Assembly: GCF_015832195.1 (NCBI RefSeq)
Contig: NC_052017.1
Location: 77,191,801-77,255,800 of the forward strand
Length of the DNA stretch: 64,000 nucleotides
From: Motacilla alba alba
Lineage: Eukaryota; Chordata; Aves; Passeriformes; Motacillidae
Direction: 5' to 3'
Shown here piece by piece: positions 1-14,000 of the stretch. Under the pieces are notes generated by a model. It had not been told where the DNA came from, made no database searches, and saw only the letters and a list, made by a program, of their open reading frames with translations. Position 1 is the stretch's first letter. Every line of letters starts with the position of its first letter. Both the position numbers and the translations under genes were made by a program.

Positions 1-3000
1 GCATAAATCCTAGGTCCTAAAAGCTACCATTCACAGATATTTGAGATAAGTGTTTAATCCACAGATGGATTAAGTAAGAACAGATGCAGTTTAGTCCATA
101 AACTAAAAACACATCAAAAGTATACACCTTTATACAGTGTACACTGTTACAACTGCCTGTAACAGTGGCGTCTCTTGCACCTTAAACTTAGCATGCGAAA
201 TGAAAACTACTTGATCACAAAAAGTCTGCTTCTAGCTGATGGAAAACTGTCCTGTACCTCATGTTTCTGAGCTGGTGAAACTGCTGAAACCCAGTAAAAG
301 CTATCTCAGCTAAAGAGCTGCTATTGAGAGCTTCCTCATTCCTTCTTTATACACTGTGCCCAGCTGAAGCATCATTTCCAAAAAGTGCTCCAATTAGGAG
401 CTTTGGTAAAGTTTCCAAGTCACATTTCTGTGGGATGAGGAAGTCCAGCATAATGATTCTCTGAAACAGACACAGCACATCCATTGAGCTATGAATGCTG
501 CTTCCTCTCCTGCTTTTCTTTGACCACTATTCATTAATTCTGTAAAGAAATAACTAGTAACTAGTATTAGCAACTGCTGTGCTTTCAGAATTTGCCACTC
601 CATGGCTCCAGAGATGAAAATCTCCTTTCTCCTTTCACACTGGGTAGGAAACCTTCTGGTGTCTTTCTCCTGGTGATTTGAGGTTGTTCTGTAAAGCCCA
701 GATACATCTAAGAAGTTGTTTCAGTGGCTTCAGTCACTGCACATTGAGATAGTGGTTGCCATACTCTCTTGTACATGAAGGACACAGAAGTAGCTGCCCT
801 ACTTATGTCCAAACCATCATATATCACCCATAGAATCTGCAAATTATTTTGTTTTCTGTATAAATATCCACACGTCACTTACCCTTGATCTGTTACAGAA
901 CTTCCACTAACCATGAGTAGCTTTAGGTGTATAATCTAATGATATTTATTATATATTTATTATTTATTGTATCAGTTATTTTTTAGTAGTTTTAGTTTTT
1001 TCCTCGAGGAACTGTTGATATCCTTAGTTTTATTCAGACTCTTTAGATAAGTATAATTCAAATGTTTCTGAGCATCAAGCAGTGGTGATTCATCTGCAGC
1101 AGTGTAAGTCACTGTGGTTCCCCAGAAGAGGAACTGCAGGGGAGTTATGCATCCATTCCTAGGCTTTCCCAGTCTCATACTGTACACAAAACTTCCTAAA
1201 CAATTTAAAAACACAGGACTGTGATTTAGAGTAACACAGTCATGCTTCACTTGCTTTCATACGCATGAGAAAAGGACAAAGGACAGAGCAGCGAGAAAGT
1301 ATGGGTGTGTGAGGCAAGTCATGTCTTCAGCTGCCATGGTTAAATTCACAAGTATGAACTAAAATCCAGTGCTCTTCCTTTATGAAATCTGATTTAATCA
1401 ACTTGATTAAAATTCCTGATTTGGAAATGATTTGAGTTAAAAGAAAGCAAGGCAGTAAACCCAGCCTGGAGGAATGTCTCATCCTCACAGTGGTCTGGCA
1501 GGTTGCTTCCTGGGGATAGAAGACATAAGCCAGAACTGCAGTCCAGGCTTGTGAAATGGAAAATGGAAGGGAGAAACTCGATAACTTCATAGAAAGTTTC
1601 AATCTTAAAATAGAGTTGTCTTAAGCAAGCAGTATCCTGCAGTGAGCAGAGACTGTGTGTGTGCTTATTTCTGCTTCTAAGACTTCTCTGCTGCCCACCA
1701 CAGATCTGTATGAACATGATTCCTGAGGGCTGTAATTTAAAACCCAGAACAATGCATTAATAAATCTGACAAAGAACACAATGAGCACAAGTCAGACTTG
1801 GGAACTGCAGCAAATGCTGGAAAGCTGATGTGGCTACAAAAACTTTGTCTCATGACTGCCTGGATTGCTTTTACGTGAGTCACCCGGCCTCAGAATGTGG
1901 TCCTGCAAGGGCTGAGCTTTCCAATTACCCTTATTAGGGGTTTATTGTTTCTCAGGTTTCACACTGCAGGACTGTCATTCCAGAAAATGACAATGGATCT
2001 GATGGAAGCATCCCTCGAGGGTGGCTAGTGATTCATCTTGAGTGCTGTGATAAAATTGCGTAAATATTTTAGTTACTAGAAGAGAATGATGCCAATGTGG
2101 TGACTACACTTAAAGAGCCCTCTAATGTGGTATCAAGAAAACCTAGTATATATTTGTGATCATGTTTTCACTACGTATTAAACATGTCTGCATCAGAAGT
2201 AAACAGGTCCACAGAACCAAATCACTGTAAAACGCCTAAACTAAAACCACAAAAACAATATACTGACTTAAGAGTCCCAATTTTTTGAGGGACTTGAAAA
2301 GATCACACGTGCTAATAACTAACAAAAAATAACCCTTCAGAATATCAGTTCTACCACTGAATTCAAATCCTATCTTACTCAACTGCTGTGTCATCAGGCT
2401 TCAGATTTCAGCCTATACCATGAGGTTTGAATTCTGATGCCTGCCTGGATCCAGATCTGGGAATTCAATTCTAATCCATCTCAACTTATTACCAACTTCA
2501 TACCTACTTTTCTCCCCACAGAGCCCAAGACTATATTTTCTTTAATGTCAGAAAGGAAATGTTCTCTTAGAAAATCTCAATCTTATTTCAATAGCTTCTA
2601 GCTGCTGAAATCCACAAGGCTGCATTTTTAGCTTCATTTTAATTTCTATAGGCATTTAAGCAGTTCTCCTATTCCTATTAAAAAAAAAAAAAAAACCTGT
2701 AATCCACTTCTCACTTGCAAATAGATCTACTGTGGGTGAAGTGGGCTTTGGCATGGAAGTGACTGCAATCCAGAGGCCAAAATTTTTATTAAATGCTGTT
2801 TCGCATTTTTTTCCACTTCTGGAGCAGATACACTATGAATCAAACCTTTAATCTGAGTGATTGATATGCCAATTTATACCTTCTTTGCTTTGATCTTTCA
2901 GTCCTACCACAGAGCAAACTTGGCCTCATATTTAAAAACTTGGAAAATCCCATGGTTGTAATGTCTGCTTTTTCTCACTTCCCATTCTGAAATAGTTGAC

Positions 3001-4514
3001 TTTTTTGTGGTTCTTTTGAGAAGTGCAGCCCAGCTTCTCCCTTGAACTTTGTTTTCGCTGTGTATTTAGACAACTAAAGAACACTGCTTCAAGATTTCTC
3101 TTACTATTACTTTGCAGCAAAACACATGGTAGAGATCTTAATAAATTTTTAAAAATTGAGCTTGCATTCAAAAAAATTGCAAGTGTGCATGACTTTTAAG
3201 TACCTGCTAAAGTCTCATTAAGCTCATGCCTGAAGTAAAATCCACCTAAGTATTTTGCTGAACAGAGCCTTTTTGGATCAGATCCAACGCACATTGCAGC
3301 CAGTCAAAAATTCCCATTGACTTCAGTGGGCTCCCAGCCGATTCCTGGGAGGTATTGTGTGTGTGAAGTTCAGCACTTCTGCCAAACTTCCGTGCTTGCT
3401 CTGACATGTGTTCTTTAGCTTTTTTACACTGTCTCCTCTCAGCAGAAAAATGTAAAAATGTTAAGGCCTCCCTGAAAGGTCAGAGGAGTTTTTTCACCAC
3501 TGCTTTATATGAACTCTGGTAAAAACTGAGGCATTTAAACCATTCTTTTCATCCCATGGGAAAAATAAAAGTAAATTATTTCAGGTCTAATATATAATTT
3601 TAGGTCTGATAAATGTCATTTCAGCTTTATAATTTTGAGGTTACATAAGTATCTTTATGCTAATATTCAGGATGTTCATTACAAATACCATATCCATATA
3701 TAAACATAGAATGGACACTCACATTATTGCACATAATCACAATCTTCTAATGGTTTAACTAGTTAACAAAATATTTTTGTTTTTCAGAATTACAACTTTC
3801 ATAAGTTTATATTCTGCTAGAAATTTTAAAATAGAAACATTTTCAGTTCAGATAAAAACCAAATTTCTAACTATTCAGTTTTCCATAGAAGAAAAATTTG
3901 TTTTTTTCTGTTGACACCTTCTAGAGTATTTCACATGATGTAGCCTTCTACACTTACTTCTTCCTGCAACCTTTTACTAGTAAAAATGGAAATTCACTTT
4001 TCAACATCAACCTTTATTGAAAATACTTCTTTGTTATGTATACAACCAGCACCAGAATACAAAACTCAACTTTCAGAAATGAACCTTCCAAGAGCACAAT
4101 GCATCAGACATTAATCTTAAATGGGGGCTCAGCGTTAATCACGGTGTAGCTCAGACTTGGAGATTTGTACTATGACTGTTCTGTTAATTAGTGAGTACGA
4201 GTACATATGGCACTTTCACTTGGCTTGCCTGTTAGAAGCAACTTAGAAACACTAATAAATTCCTTCTAAAATAGCCTTGCAGTTAAACAAATGTACTTTG
4301 TATACAATGTGACAAGCTAAGCTAAATTCAGCAGAGGAGAGCTCTGGTTTCTGGGAACTGTGTTAATTCTGTTGCAGCTTCACTAAGTATAAAAAATTGA
4401 GGCTCAAACCTCAAGAAGTCTTAAGGCCAATGAATGTCTGAAGTCTAATAAGCTGTACTGGTCCAATGCAGATGAAGAACCAGTCAGCTGAATATGAAAT
4501 TGAATAATATGAAT
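1..4514. other. non-coding 3' flank of BASP1
   Basis: AT-rich unique-looking DNA. The open frames here are short (107 codons or fewer) with no recognisable domain or codon bias. An A17 run lies near 2680-2697. A TGAGTCA-like AP-1 site (GTGAGTCAC) occurs near 1875. I recognise no transposon. Confidence 0.6.
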
Positions 4515-4915
<401 letters not shown>

Positions 4916-7764
4916 TCTCTATTTACACAGTAAGCTGTATGTGAAAGATTAAAGGACTGAACTTTCTCCAAGGGAATTTAAGACTCTCTTTCTGTGCCTG
5001 AGTAGTCACTGTACTGGCTTTAGATTGGCCTTTCACCACAGCAAGGATTCAAAGTGTGTTTGTCCTGTAAAAAGAAAAATTTAAATAATTGTCAATCATC
5101 TCCTTCAAACATTTTTCCTCCTCCACCTTCTCTGCCTGCCTGATATTTACAGCCGTGACTCTTCCAAGTTGAAGAGAAAATCAGAGAAGATGGTAACTTG
5201 AAAAATCAGCTGTTCGTAGAACTTTGAACTTGTCCTCTGCCACACTAAAAATCAGAGGTGGTGTAATTAATTCTTGCAGTGTTTTGCACAAGTCAATGCC
5301 TTGTTCTGCAAGGAGCTTGTTCTTCAGTCATTACTAGTCAAAGCAAAAATTCCCTCACTTTCACTGAGAACAAGATTAGGAAATAAATTTTCTTTTCTTT
5401 CTGTGTTGTTTTTTTTTTTTTTTTTAAATATGTGATGCAGTACTTAGCAGGATAAACACAGATAAAGTAGAGAGGTTATTGGAACAAGCAAGAGCAGTGA
5501 CTTCTTTTATTCAATAACAAAAACAACAGATTAATTGGGAACCTTGTTCCCCAAAGAGAATGCGGTTAAATTCTTCCTGTCAAGATTTCAAAGTAGTTAA
5601 AAAAACAACCAATCAAACAAAAAAAAAACAAAAAAACAACCAAAACCAGAGAGAAATAAGAAAGCCTTTAAAGCAAATAAATCAGATCACCACTGTAGAC
5701 CCTACAGTAGGGGGAAAGTGGGATGCTGGTATGTAAGAGGAGAAGCATAGTTAATTTTTGAGATCATACTTGGTGGATTCTTTAAAAGAAATAATGGTCA
5801 GGAGAGCTACAGAATAAAGCAAAAGTCCACAACAGAGATTCCATACTTACAACATGTCAGCATTGTCCACCTGCAGAAGATCATAGAGCTATTGCAAGGA
5901 GAGAAATGCCAAAAACTGCTGAGTCTATAAATAAAGAGAGAAAATGAATAGGAGAAAGCAGAGGAAGCCTCCACCCTTCATGCTTTCTTGACCTCTGAAG
6001 TTTAGGTGGTGCTTTTAAATCCTCTCACTGACTGTTTCCCTTGTGCTTCTCTGGTGACTTACTCCTCTCACAGACTAGTTAAACCAACAGACAGGAATTT
6101 ATACTTCTGTAATTCACATAATGACTCTTCATTGTCCCAGGATAATCTGAAATATTTTCTGTCTTAGTGAAGCATTCGCTTATGTTGTACAGATATCTAC
6201 ATAAAGGCAGCTTACCAAAATACCCAGTTGGAACAGCATTGTACACAGAGGTTTAATAAATGTCTATACTTTTAGATAATTTAATAGACTTGGTATTATT
6301 ACAAATACATGAAAACATAAGCCCTTAAGCTTTGCATCTCACCAGCATTATTTCTCCCCCTGTTTTATCAGCAGCTATACCAAAGGTGCAGCCGAGCAGC
6401 CCCCTCACCCTTTTTCCCCCTCAGATGACACTGCCTAGTCAGAGTAGAATATTTGGCTGCAAGTCCCCTAGACTCTGAGAGGCAAGGGAGGTGAGAGGAA
6501 AAGTGGGCTACACGAATAACTAGAGCATGCCTGATTCCAGAACAGCAGTTAATAATGAGAAGCATAGATATCTTCTCCAAGACAAGGCTGTGTTGGTTTC
6601 AGCTTGATTTTCCAAAATCGAAGTGAATTAGGCTGTCATTCTGTAATGCACACTACTTCTTTACCTGCTGGATTACTGCTAGGCAGCTGAAGCACAAACT
6701 AGATGTGACTGCTTTAGACTGATTTCTAGCTTTGTTTTAGAGTGAGACCATTTTTTTAACCTTCTGTGTTATTTTTCTCTTCATTAAGAGTAAAGAATAG
6801 ATTTGAGAACATCTACAGAATGTTTCAGGCTCTAAAATCTCAAAAATAGAGCTGATCTCCTAAAAATAATATGTATTAGTAAAGCAGCTGCTAAGTGCTG
6901 CACAATAAGAAATCAATATTAATGAAAATATTTTCTCTCTCTAAATTTCCACTGCCTGCTTCAAGTCTCCAGCATCTCTTGGGAACTCTTCTGATTGTAC
7001 TCTCAGGCAGTTATTTTACAACTAAGCAAATCGAGGGGAGAAAGTTTTGAAAAATTGTTTTGTCTTTGTTCCAAGGTAGAAAAATATCTCATTAAACATA
7101 AAGTCGTGATAGAGTGGGGATATCTGTGATTGTCTGGGTTACCAGCCAAAGCACGTGGCTATACTTCACTGTACAAAATTATTGGGCCCACTGCAACAGC
7201 TACAAGTAATGGGTATACACACACTGCCATTTTTCTTCCACAGAGAAATCAACACATGAAACATACCCTGTAGTCCATGAGTGGAAAATGCCAAAGTACG
7301 TGTTCTATAATTCCATTAATTTAATGAATAGAAATAGCATCACTCCTGAACAGTTAGTGCAGATAATGAGCATTATGAGCCATTGCCATCATTGTGATAC
7401 CAAATCCTTTGCACATAGAAAAAGTTTGGAATACTTCCCTGAAAGAAAATTATGAGAACTAGAAATATTGAAATTTTCCAGAGGGGGAAAAAATAATTAA
7501 ACCACAGTGTTATTTCATCTCTCTTAGATCTTTGTTAACCACATCAGGAAGAGAAAAAGGAGCTGTCTTCTCTTCATTAAGCATGTTTAGCTTTGATACA
7601 ATGGCTCAAGGAACATGGCTCTCCCCTTAGTTATTCAGTAACTTCTCGCAACTATTCCAATTGTACACTCTGTAAGAAACTCATGTTTCTTATTTGTAAA
7701 AGATAAAGCTGTTCAATAAAGATTAGGGACTTCGTGGGAGTATTATAAATAGGGACACACAAGT
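4916..7764. other. non-coding intergenic DNA
   Basis: No frame with coding character. A T run near 5408-5425 and an A-rich C-interrupted stretch near 5600-5643 are simple low-complexity sequence. Nothing else is recognised. Confidence 0.55.
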
Positions 7765-7930
7765 ATGAAAGCACTTCACACCCACCTGTATCTGCGCAGT
7801 GATAAAACATGGGAGAAAACCTACACGGTAACAGTGTAAGCCATCCACTGTTTCAGATACCAGGTGAGAGGAATCTTTGGGAACCACCCATGAATAAACA
7901 GTCCAAACTCTGTGGAAGGGCATGGCTGAT
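7765..7930 (-). repeat. dispersed repeat, copy A (unknown family)
   Basis: This segment resembles 9780-9975 in the same orientation. Shared blocks include CAGTGATAAAACATGGGAG against TAGTGATAAAACAGGGGAG, TTTCAGATACCAGGTGAG against TTTCAGGTACCAGGTGAG, and a weaker CTCTGTGGAAGG against CTCTCTGGAAGG. The minus-strand frames in both copies share His-Leu-Val-x-Glu-Thr in the same register. I do not recognise the family. An old retroelement or LTR fragment is possible. Confidence 0.55.
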
Positions 7931-9380
7931 TGTTCAGCAATTCCAGTTTTTCTTATGGAAATAATGCATCTTGCCAACATGCAGGTGTGCCTGTCGAAAA
8001 ATTTTTCCTTTTTCTTAAATTCCTTTCTAATAGCTTTAATGATTATTTTAACAGCATAATTTTCCTGACAGCATAATTTTCCTGTCTAATGTAATGAGAA
8101 GTTGAATGTGTAGTCTGGTCCATAAGTTCACCGAAATTTGGAAGAATTTTGACAAACTAAGATGGGAAGCATGAGAGACATGTGAAATCTGTGGTGGTTT
8201 TCAAAAATCTTGATATAAAATCCAGAATTTTCTGCAGATATTTTGCTTTGAAGCTTTGGTGTTGATAGATGCCAGAAGTCAAGACAGAGTTCAGAGAGAG
8301 AAGAACCCATGAAGTTTTCAACTAGAAGGAGTTTGAGAGAACCCTCAAAATTGTTAGTTCCTGGGTTTTAAATGGTCCTAATTACTCTGACGCATATGGC
8401 TGAGTCACTTATGAGCAGCTTCTTGTGCCCAAACGTGGCTGTGTGGAGATGCATGAGGACTCAAGAGAGTCAGACCTAGCTTCAGTTTCTAATCTTGTTG
8501 CTGCCTCCCCACAACAAAAATGAAAGGCTTAGAAAATAATTTTCTCTTCAGGATAAAAGAGGGAATTTAAAATTTTGTGGTTTCCACTGTGCCTATCCCA
8601 GCTCTGAATTAACTTAGTACTAGTTTATCTATGCACAGGCCAGCACAAAGGAAAAAGCACAGAACAGCAGTGATTGCTCAGCAGTCAGCACTGTACATGA
8701 AGCAGGGATTTTCCAGGTCATTTTTATCCAGTTCATCACTGCAATTTGCTGGTCCTATTCTGCCAAATCAACAGAAGTACTTCTTAAAAGAAAGCCTCAC
8801 CCAGTTCTGCACAGGCAGCAGTCTAAGAGTTTGCAGGGTTACCGGCACTTTTCATCAGAGATCCATTGTGAATTGTACTTTTAAATAAAGCACACAAAGA
8901 TTAGAAAATTCTCACTGTTGCTGGACATATTCATATCCCCATGGAGATTTATAACAACTGATGATTTTGCCCAGTTGAAATAGCAACATTGTCCTTGCCT
9001 ATAGCAGGCTGAGACATGAAGGGAGGAATGTGTGAGGAGGCTTGCGACCAAAACACATGCTGCTGCTTCTCATTTGAGGAGTGATTGATGTACACAGAAA
9101 AAAAGTAAACAGTTTTGCCTATTGATGGCCTGGTGAAGAAAAGAATGGCTGGAATGAAACCATGTAAGGGGGATGGAGGGGGAGCAGGAACTGAAGTAAA
9201 ATTGAGAAATATTTCATTGCAGGCACTCAGACAACACTTCAAGAATGCATGTAAGAATACCTTGTACTGCCCTTAGTCCTGCTGAAGGCAATGTAGAATG
9301 AATTATTATTCCATGAAAGCAGATACAGTCTAATTCTTATTCAGATGAAGGAAAACAGTACTTACCAGGACAACATTTGG
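7931..9380. other. non-coding DNA between the dispersed repeat copies
   Basis: Contains the 17-bp tandem duplication at 8051-8084. Otherwise AT-rich with no coding signal and no recognisable retroviral gag/pol remnant, so the flanking copies are not obviously LTRs of one provirus. Confidence 0.5.
8051..8084. repeat. perfect 17-bp tandem duplication
   Basis: ACAGCATAATTTTCCTG occurs twice head to tail (8051-8067 and 8068-8084) with no mismatch, indicating a recent local duplication. Confidence 0.95.
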
Positions 9381-9381
9381 T

Positions 9382-9600
9382 AATCACAGAACCATAGAAA
9401 GACTTTGACTTTCAAAGTCTTTTAGGTCTTTCTATTCCCCTGCCCTAAGGGAGAAGCATCCATATCCATGTTAATCCTGTCAAAGAGTTCTTCTTGCCAT
9501 CCTTAAGCTCCCTCAAGGTGGTTCCAAAGCCTTCTCAGATAATTTACTGTCCTCCAAGCCAAGTCTCTTCAGCAGGAGACTGGTGCAGCTACATCCCAGG
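9382..9600 (-). mobile_element. degenerate CR1 LINE 3' fragment
   Basis: The plus strand begins AATCACAGAACCATAGAA, the reverse complement of a CR1 3' terminal repeat. It continues with CTTTTAGGTCTTTCTATTCC and CCCCTGCCCTAAGGG, which resemble the conserved CR1 'ctctagttccaaccccctgccatgggcaggg' stretch. Divergence is high and the right boundary is unclear. Confidence 0.45.
9398..9422. repeat. short perfect inverted repeat (hairpin)
   Basis: AAAGACTTTGA (9398-9408), three bases, then TCAAAGTCTTT (9412-9422): perfect 11-bp arms with a 3-nt loop, inside the CR1 remnant. It is not part of the CR1 consensus I know and probably arose locally. Confidence 0.9.
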
Positions 9601-9779
9601 AGGAAAGAAGAGCAGCTGGAGGGCAGACAGAGTCAGGAAGCCCTGGTGAGCTAAAGGTGGGCAGCTCTTCTTACCCTCATGGTCAGTCCAGGCCTGGCAG
9701 CACACAAGACTGCCAGAGAAGCTGCTCATAAAATGGCCTCACTGGGTTAATAGGACTATTGTTTTTTAAGAAAAATCCT

Positions 9780-9975
9780 AAAACACTACACATCTGCCTC
9801 TATCTTCATAGTGATAAAACAGGGGAGAAAATCTATGTGGTAGCAGGGTAAAGCGTGTGATGGTTTCAGGTACCAGGTGAGCTGGTACATTTTGGTTTTG
9901 TACGTGGTTCAAAGGGAAAGGTTGTTCATGAAGCCTTTTCAGAAGCACAGGAGCTCTCTGGAAGGCACGTGAGAG
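9780..9975 (-). repeat. dispersed repeat, copy B (unknown family)
   Basis: Second copy of the element at 7765-7930, about 2.0 kb away and in the same orientation, with roughly 70-75% identity in the best blocks by eye. The divergence implies an old duplication or two insertions of the same family. The strand label follows the minus-strand frames and is arbitrary. Confidence 0.55.
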
Positions 9976-10880
9976 CTTCACCTCTGGAAGGTACATACCA
10001 TGTACCTTTTAAACAAATGCTTTGGCCACTTTAGGAAAATCTGGCCTATTAGCTAAAGCATGTACTGAGAAAAAGAAAGAGATCCTTGATGGAAAGGTTA
10101 GCCTGAAAGAGGAAGTAAATATCAACGACTTTCTCTGTGCCTTCTCATGCAGGAAAACCCCTCTGCTTTCTTCTTGCATAGTGTGGCTAACCTGCAACCC
10201 ATGCTATCTGGACCAGACTGCCAGCTCATGTATTGCCTCCACATTCATTTAAAGAGTTGATCTGAAAAAATCATTATCCTTGCCTTTCACACTGATTGAA
10301 AACTTCTGCTGACATCCCCTGGTGACTGACTCCTTCCCAAATGATTATCTGACCTTGTAATGTCTTTTCAGCCAGCTTCTCTATCTACACATACCCTGTC
10401 ACTGACTAGCCACAGATAGATTGATTCTCACTTTCAATGTCATCAAACTAATTCTGGGATTTTAAAACTGGACAGCAAGGTATAAAATCAATGGAAACAG
10501 TCATTCACATAAAAGTTGTTCCCTTCAAAAATCCATATCTATGGTGAAGCTTTATGACTAGAATTGACTGCAATTGGAGCTGATTAATAGTACCATCGGA
10601 TATGACAGTATCTCATGGCACAATCACTAAAACAGGAAGTTCACTGAATATTGGCTCAGGTGACTGTGTAGAATTGTTGCCACAGCTTCCATCCTATCCT
10701 CTCATCTTTACTGGAAACACTGCTCATATTCAGGGTGCTACAGAGGAACTTGAACTTCACTGACATCACAGTCCATTTCTTCTTACACTCCTATACCCTG
10801 CTGTAGAAAGGTTTTGCTTATGATGCTGAAAAATCTTATGGAGAACACCAAAACATATTTTATTGGATTTGTCATCTAAA

Positions 10881-10904
10881 ATCAGTTCAGGAATCAGTTC
10901 AGGA
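10881..10904. repeat. perfect 12-bp tandem duplication
   Basis: ATCAGTTCAGGA is present twice head to tail (10881-10892 and 10893-10904) without mismatch. Confidence 0.93.
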
Positions 10905-10988
10905 ATATAAACATCACACAAAAAAATCTCCTTAAACACATTCCAAATGTAATCTCGTCTCTAAAAATTATTGTAACAGTGGAAATGC

Positions 10989-11032
10989 TTTTCTGCCAAA
11001 CTAGATGCTCTTTTCTGCCAAACTAGATGCTC
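10989..11032. repeat. perfect 22-bp tandem duplication
   Basis: A 22-bp unit beginning TTTTCTGCCAAACTAG occurs at 10989-11010 and again at 11011-11032 with no difference. The lack of divergence suggests a recent event. Confidence 0.95.
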
Positions 11033-14000
11033 CTCCCATCATTACCACTTTTGCTTTTGCCTAAAAGTGATATTTGTTCTTGTGGTAGCTACACTTTTAT
11101 ACTCAGTTTTCATCCTCTACAATACTGTATGAGACCCCATTCCTAAGGTGCTGCTCTTCTCAGGACACAGCTTGTGTCTTTGTCAACTTAGTTTTACTAT
11201 GAAGTTAAGTATCACTATAATGTTTATACCAGCTCTCAGGCTTTCAAACACTTCCATTCTCTGCTCATCTTGACCAAGGAACTGAATAGCTTTTTTCCAA
11301 GTTTTCAAACTTTCAGCTGGGAGAAACACCCTTCAGCTCAGCATGCTAGAATATATCAGCCACCTTTACTTTTGGAGTACTTGGAAGAGAGGGAAACAAT
11401 ACACATTAAAACCCTCTGAAATCTTTCCCCAGTCCCTGCCATTGGTATGGATACATCAAAGCCAGAGGTGATGAGCACAGATGGAACCCAGTACCACTGA
11501 GGTGGTCTGAATATTAAAGGTTCATGTGATAGTTTGGGTCATCACCCATTTAGATCTCTATAAATGTAGGCATCTTGGTTCTGGCAGATTAAACAAGAAA
11601 AATGAATATAAAATCGGGTCAGGTATAGCTAGAAAACATGGCAATGCAGTGAAAAGTCTGGTCCAACATGTGTATGATACAGCTAAGCTAGAACACCAAG
11701 ATACAGTGAAAGGCAAAATTCAGGCTCAAGATAAGTGCAGCATGACACACCAGTTTAAATTTAACACTTACCAGGAAGTATAAATCTCTTCTCCCTGTAA
11801 GCAATAATTTTTATCTTCATTTAATTTTCACGTGCATATGCAGAAATATGCTAATCCTTATGTTGTCCCCTATGACTACCAGAAACACTCTGAATCATTC
11901 ATAAAAACTGATTACCTAAAGTCTTAAATAAATCCTTTAAATGTGTCGTTTCAGAACTTTCATTATTATCCTAATTATTACTCATATACTTCTTCAATTC
12001 AAATCCAAATCTGTCTGTTATAAGCTTATCACTAAGGTTAATTCATTCATATCCGACCATTCAGTTCTACATAATATAATGTGACATTCTATTGCTTTTT
12101 TTTTTTTTAGTCTGTATGGAATAACTGAATTAAAATTATTTTCATACAGTTCAATAGACCTAAACCACTAATTTTGTCAGTAGATGATCTGCCCTCCCAT
12201 GTTTCAGGTTTTCTTTACTTAGCCTGCAATGTGTGGCCAGACACCTTTAGACTGTCCATTTACCATCCTTCAACTGTTATATTATAAAAGCATGATTTTA
12301 TTAATATGTCCTTGAGAAACTGGCTATCAGAAAACTATTCAAAATTTATTCTAGATAAAATGGTGTAAAATATTTCTAGGTAGTTTTAGAGCTTCTTTTA
12401 CTGGGAAATGTTGCTCAAGTTTTAATGGGATTGAAATTTTCTTTTGCAGTATAGTCATTATGAGATACTGTTGTTCACCTTTAAAAAAAAAAAATGCTAG
12501 CTTAGGAATGCTGTCTTTTATTTAAAAATAAAATAAAATGAAGTGCAGCTGACAAAGTTCAGATAATTGGACAGAGCAGTAGAGCTTAAACTAACAATGT
12601 ATTCAACATACTGACATGTGATATCTTTTGAAATCTCCATAGGGTCTTTCAGCTTACAGTGAGCCATTGCAGAATCCTGGACTGTTGTAGAATAAAGGCT
12701 TTGCTCTTTCAGGCATGCACCAATTTCCAATAACATAATTATTTTTTCACCTTCTGCTTTCCACCAGATCAATTAATATTCTACTTGGTAAACATAGAAG
12801 TTTTTGTTACCTCAGTCTAGAATCCTTCAAGTAATGCCAGAATCTGACGCAAAAATTCAAATTCAGAAAAATGTGATATGTGGAGCATCAGTAAGGTCTA
12901 TCATTACTGCACACTATTCTCAAGATATAATAAACCAATCACTGGTAGAAAGCCAATAAAACCAAAGAAAGCCAAAGGATGGGGAAAATGGGTGCTAAAT
13001 GAGAGCCGTTGGAATAGATAGAACAAAAGACCAGCAGCTGTCCTCCTGCCACACCACACCTCTAGTACCCCTGCTTCTCAGAGGTGTGCCTAGCCTGTGA
13101 CTAAAACATCTGCTATTCAAGTTTAAGGCTTAAAGCACTAACTATAAAGTTTTAGAGACAATTTTGTGGCTAGGAAACTTACAGTCTTACTGCTATGAGA
13201 TTTGACGCATTCCCAAAGTGAAAAGACTAGCTAGGGGCAGACCTTGTTTCTGAACAGTATGGAACTGAATAAAGTTTAAAAAAATTATTCTATTACTTTT
13301 TTATGTCCTAACGTGAACAGCTCTGTTTCTTGAATTGTCCTTGAATTGAGCTCAGTACAATTTGCTTGACTCTCAAGACAGACTGAATGTCAAACTTTAC
13401 CAAGTGTTGATCTAAAATTACTGGCCAGCTGAACCAGCAGTGATGCTTAGCAAGTTATGCATTTTGCAGCAACCTGATGACATTACAAAAAAAACAGACT
13501 GATAGAACTTGTAGGAGGATTTCACTTTAACCTCAGCAGGAATATCCTGTAAAACCTATGAATTTTTGCTTAGTAAGTGAAACAAACTTGTAACTCCATC
13601 AAAACTGTATCTCACCTGACTGAACAGTCTCAAAAAAATCATCTTGATCAAGCCAAAATGTCAAGAAATTCAGTCAGCTTCCTGATGCAATAGGAGGCTC
13701 AAAGAGGTATCAGACCTAAATTGTGGAAGGAAGACAAGCTAAAGATAGAGACAATACATTTAAACAGTTGTGAGAGTAAGAGCTGGAATTAATATTTATT
13801 GCATAGCAAGCAAATATGCTAAAAGATAGACAAGAATCCTGCCAAGTAGAAAAGGCTTGGTAGCCCTGTGGTGGCCAGCTAACACACAATAGTGTTGTCT
13901 CCAGGAAACAAAAGGATTGTGTCATGTGTTCTGTGTCCCAACTCCTGTGGCCACGTTTCAAAACATCCAGTCCTTTCCTCTCTTCCCCAACAAACAACAG

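Noticed and set aside
7765..9975. Complete endogenous retrovirus between the two repeat copies
   Set aside because: The copies are only loosely similar and 2 kb apart, and there is no gag, pol or env-like frame, primer-binding site or polypurine tract recognised between them.
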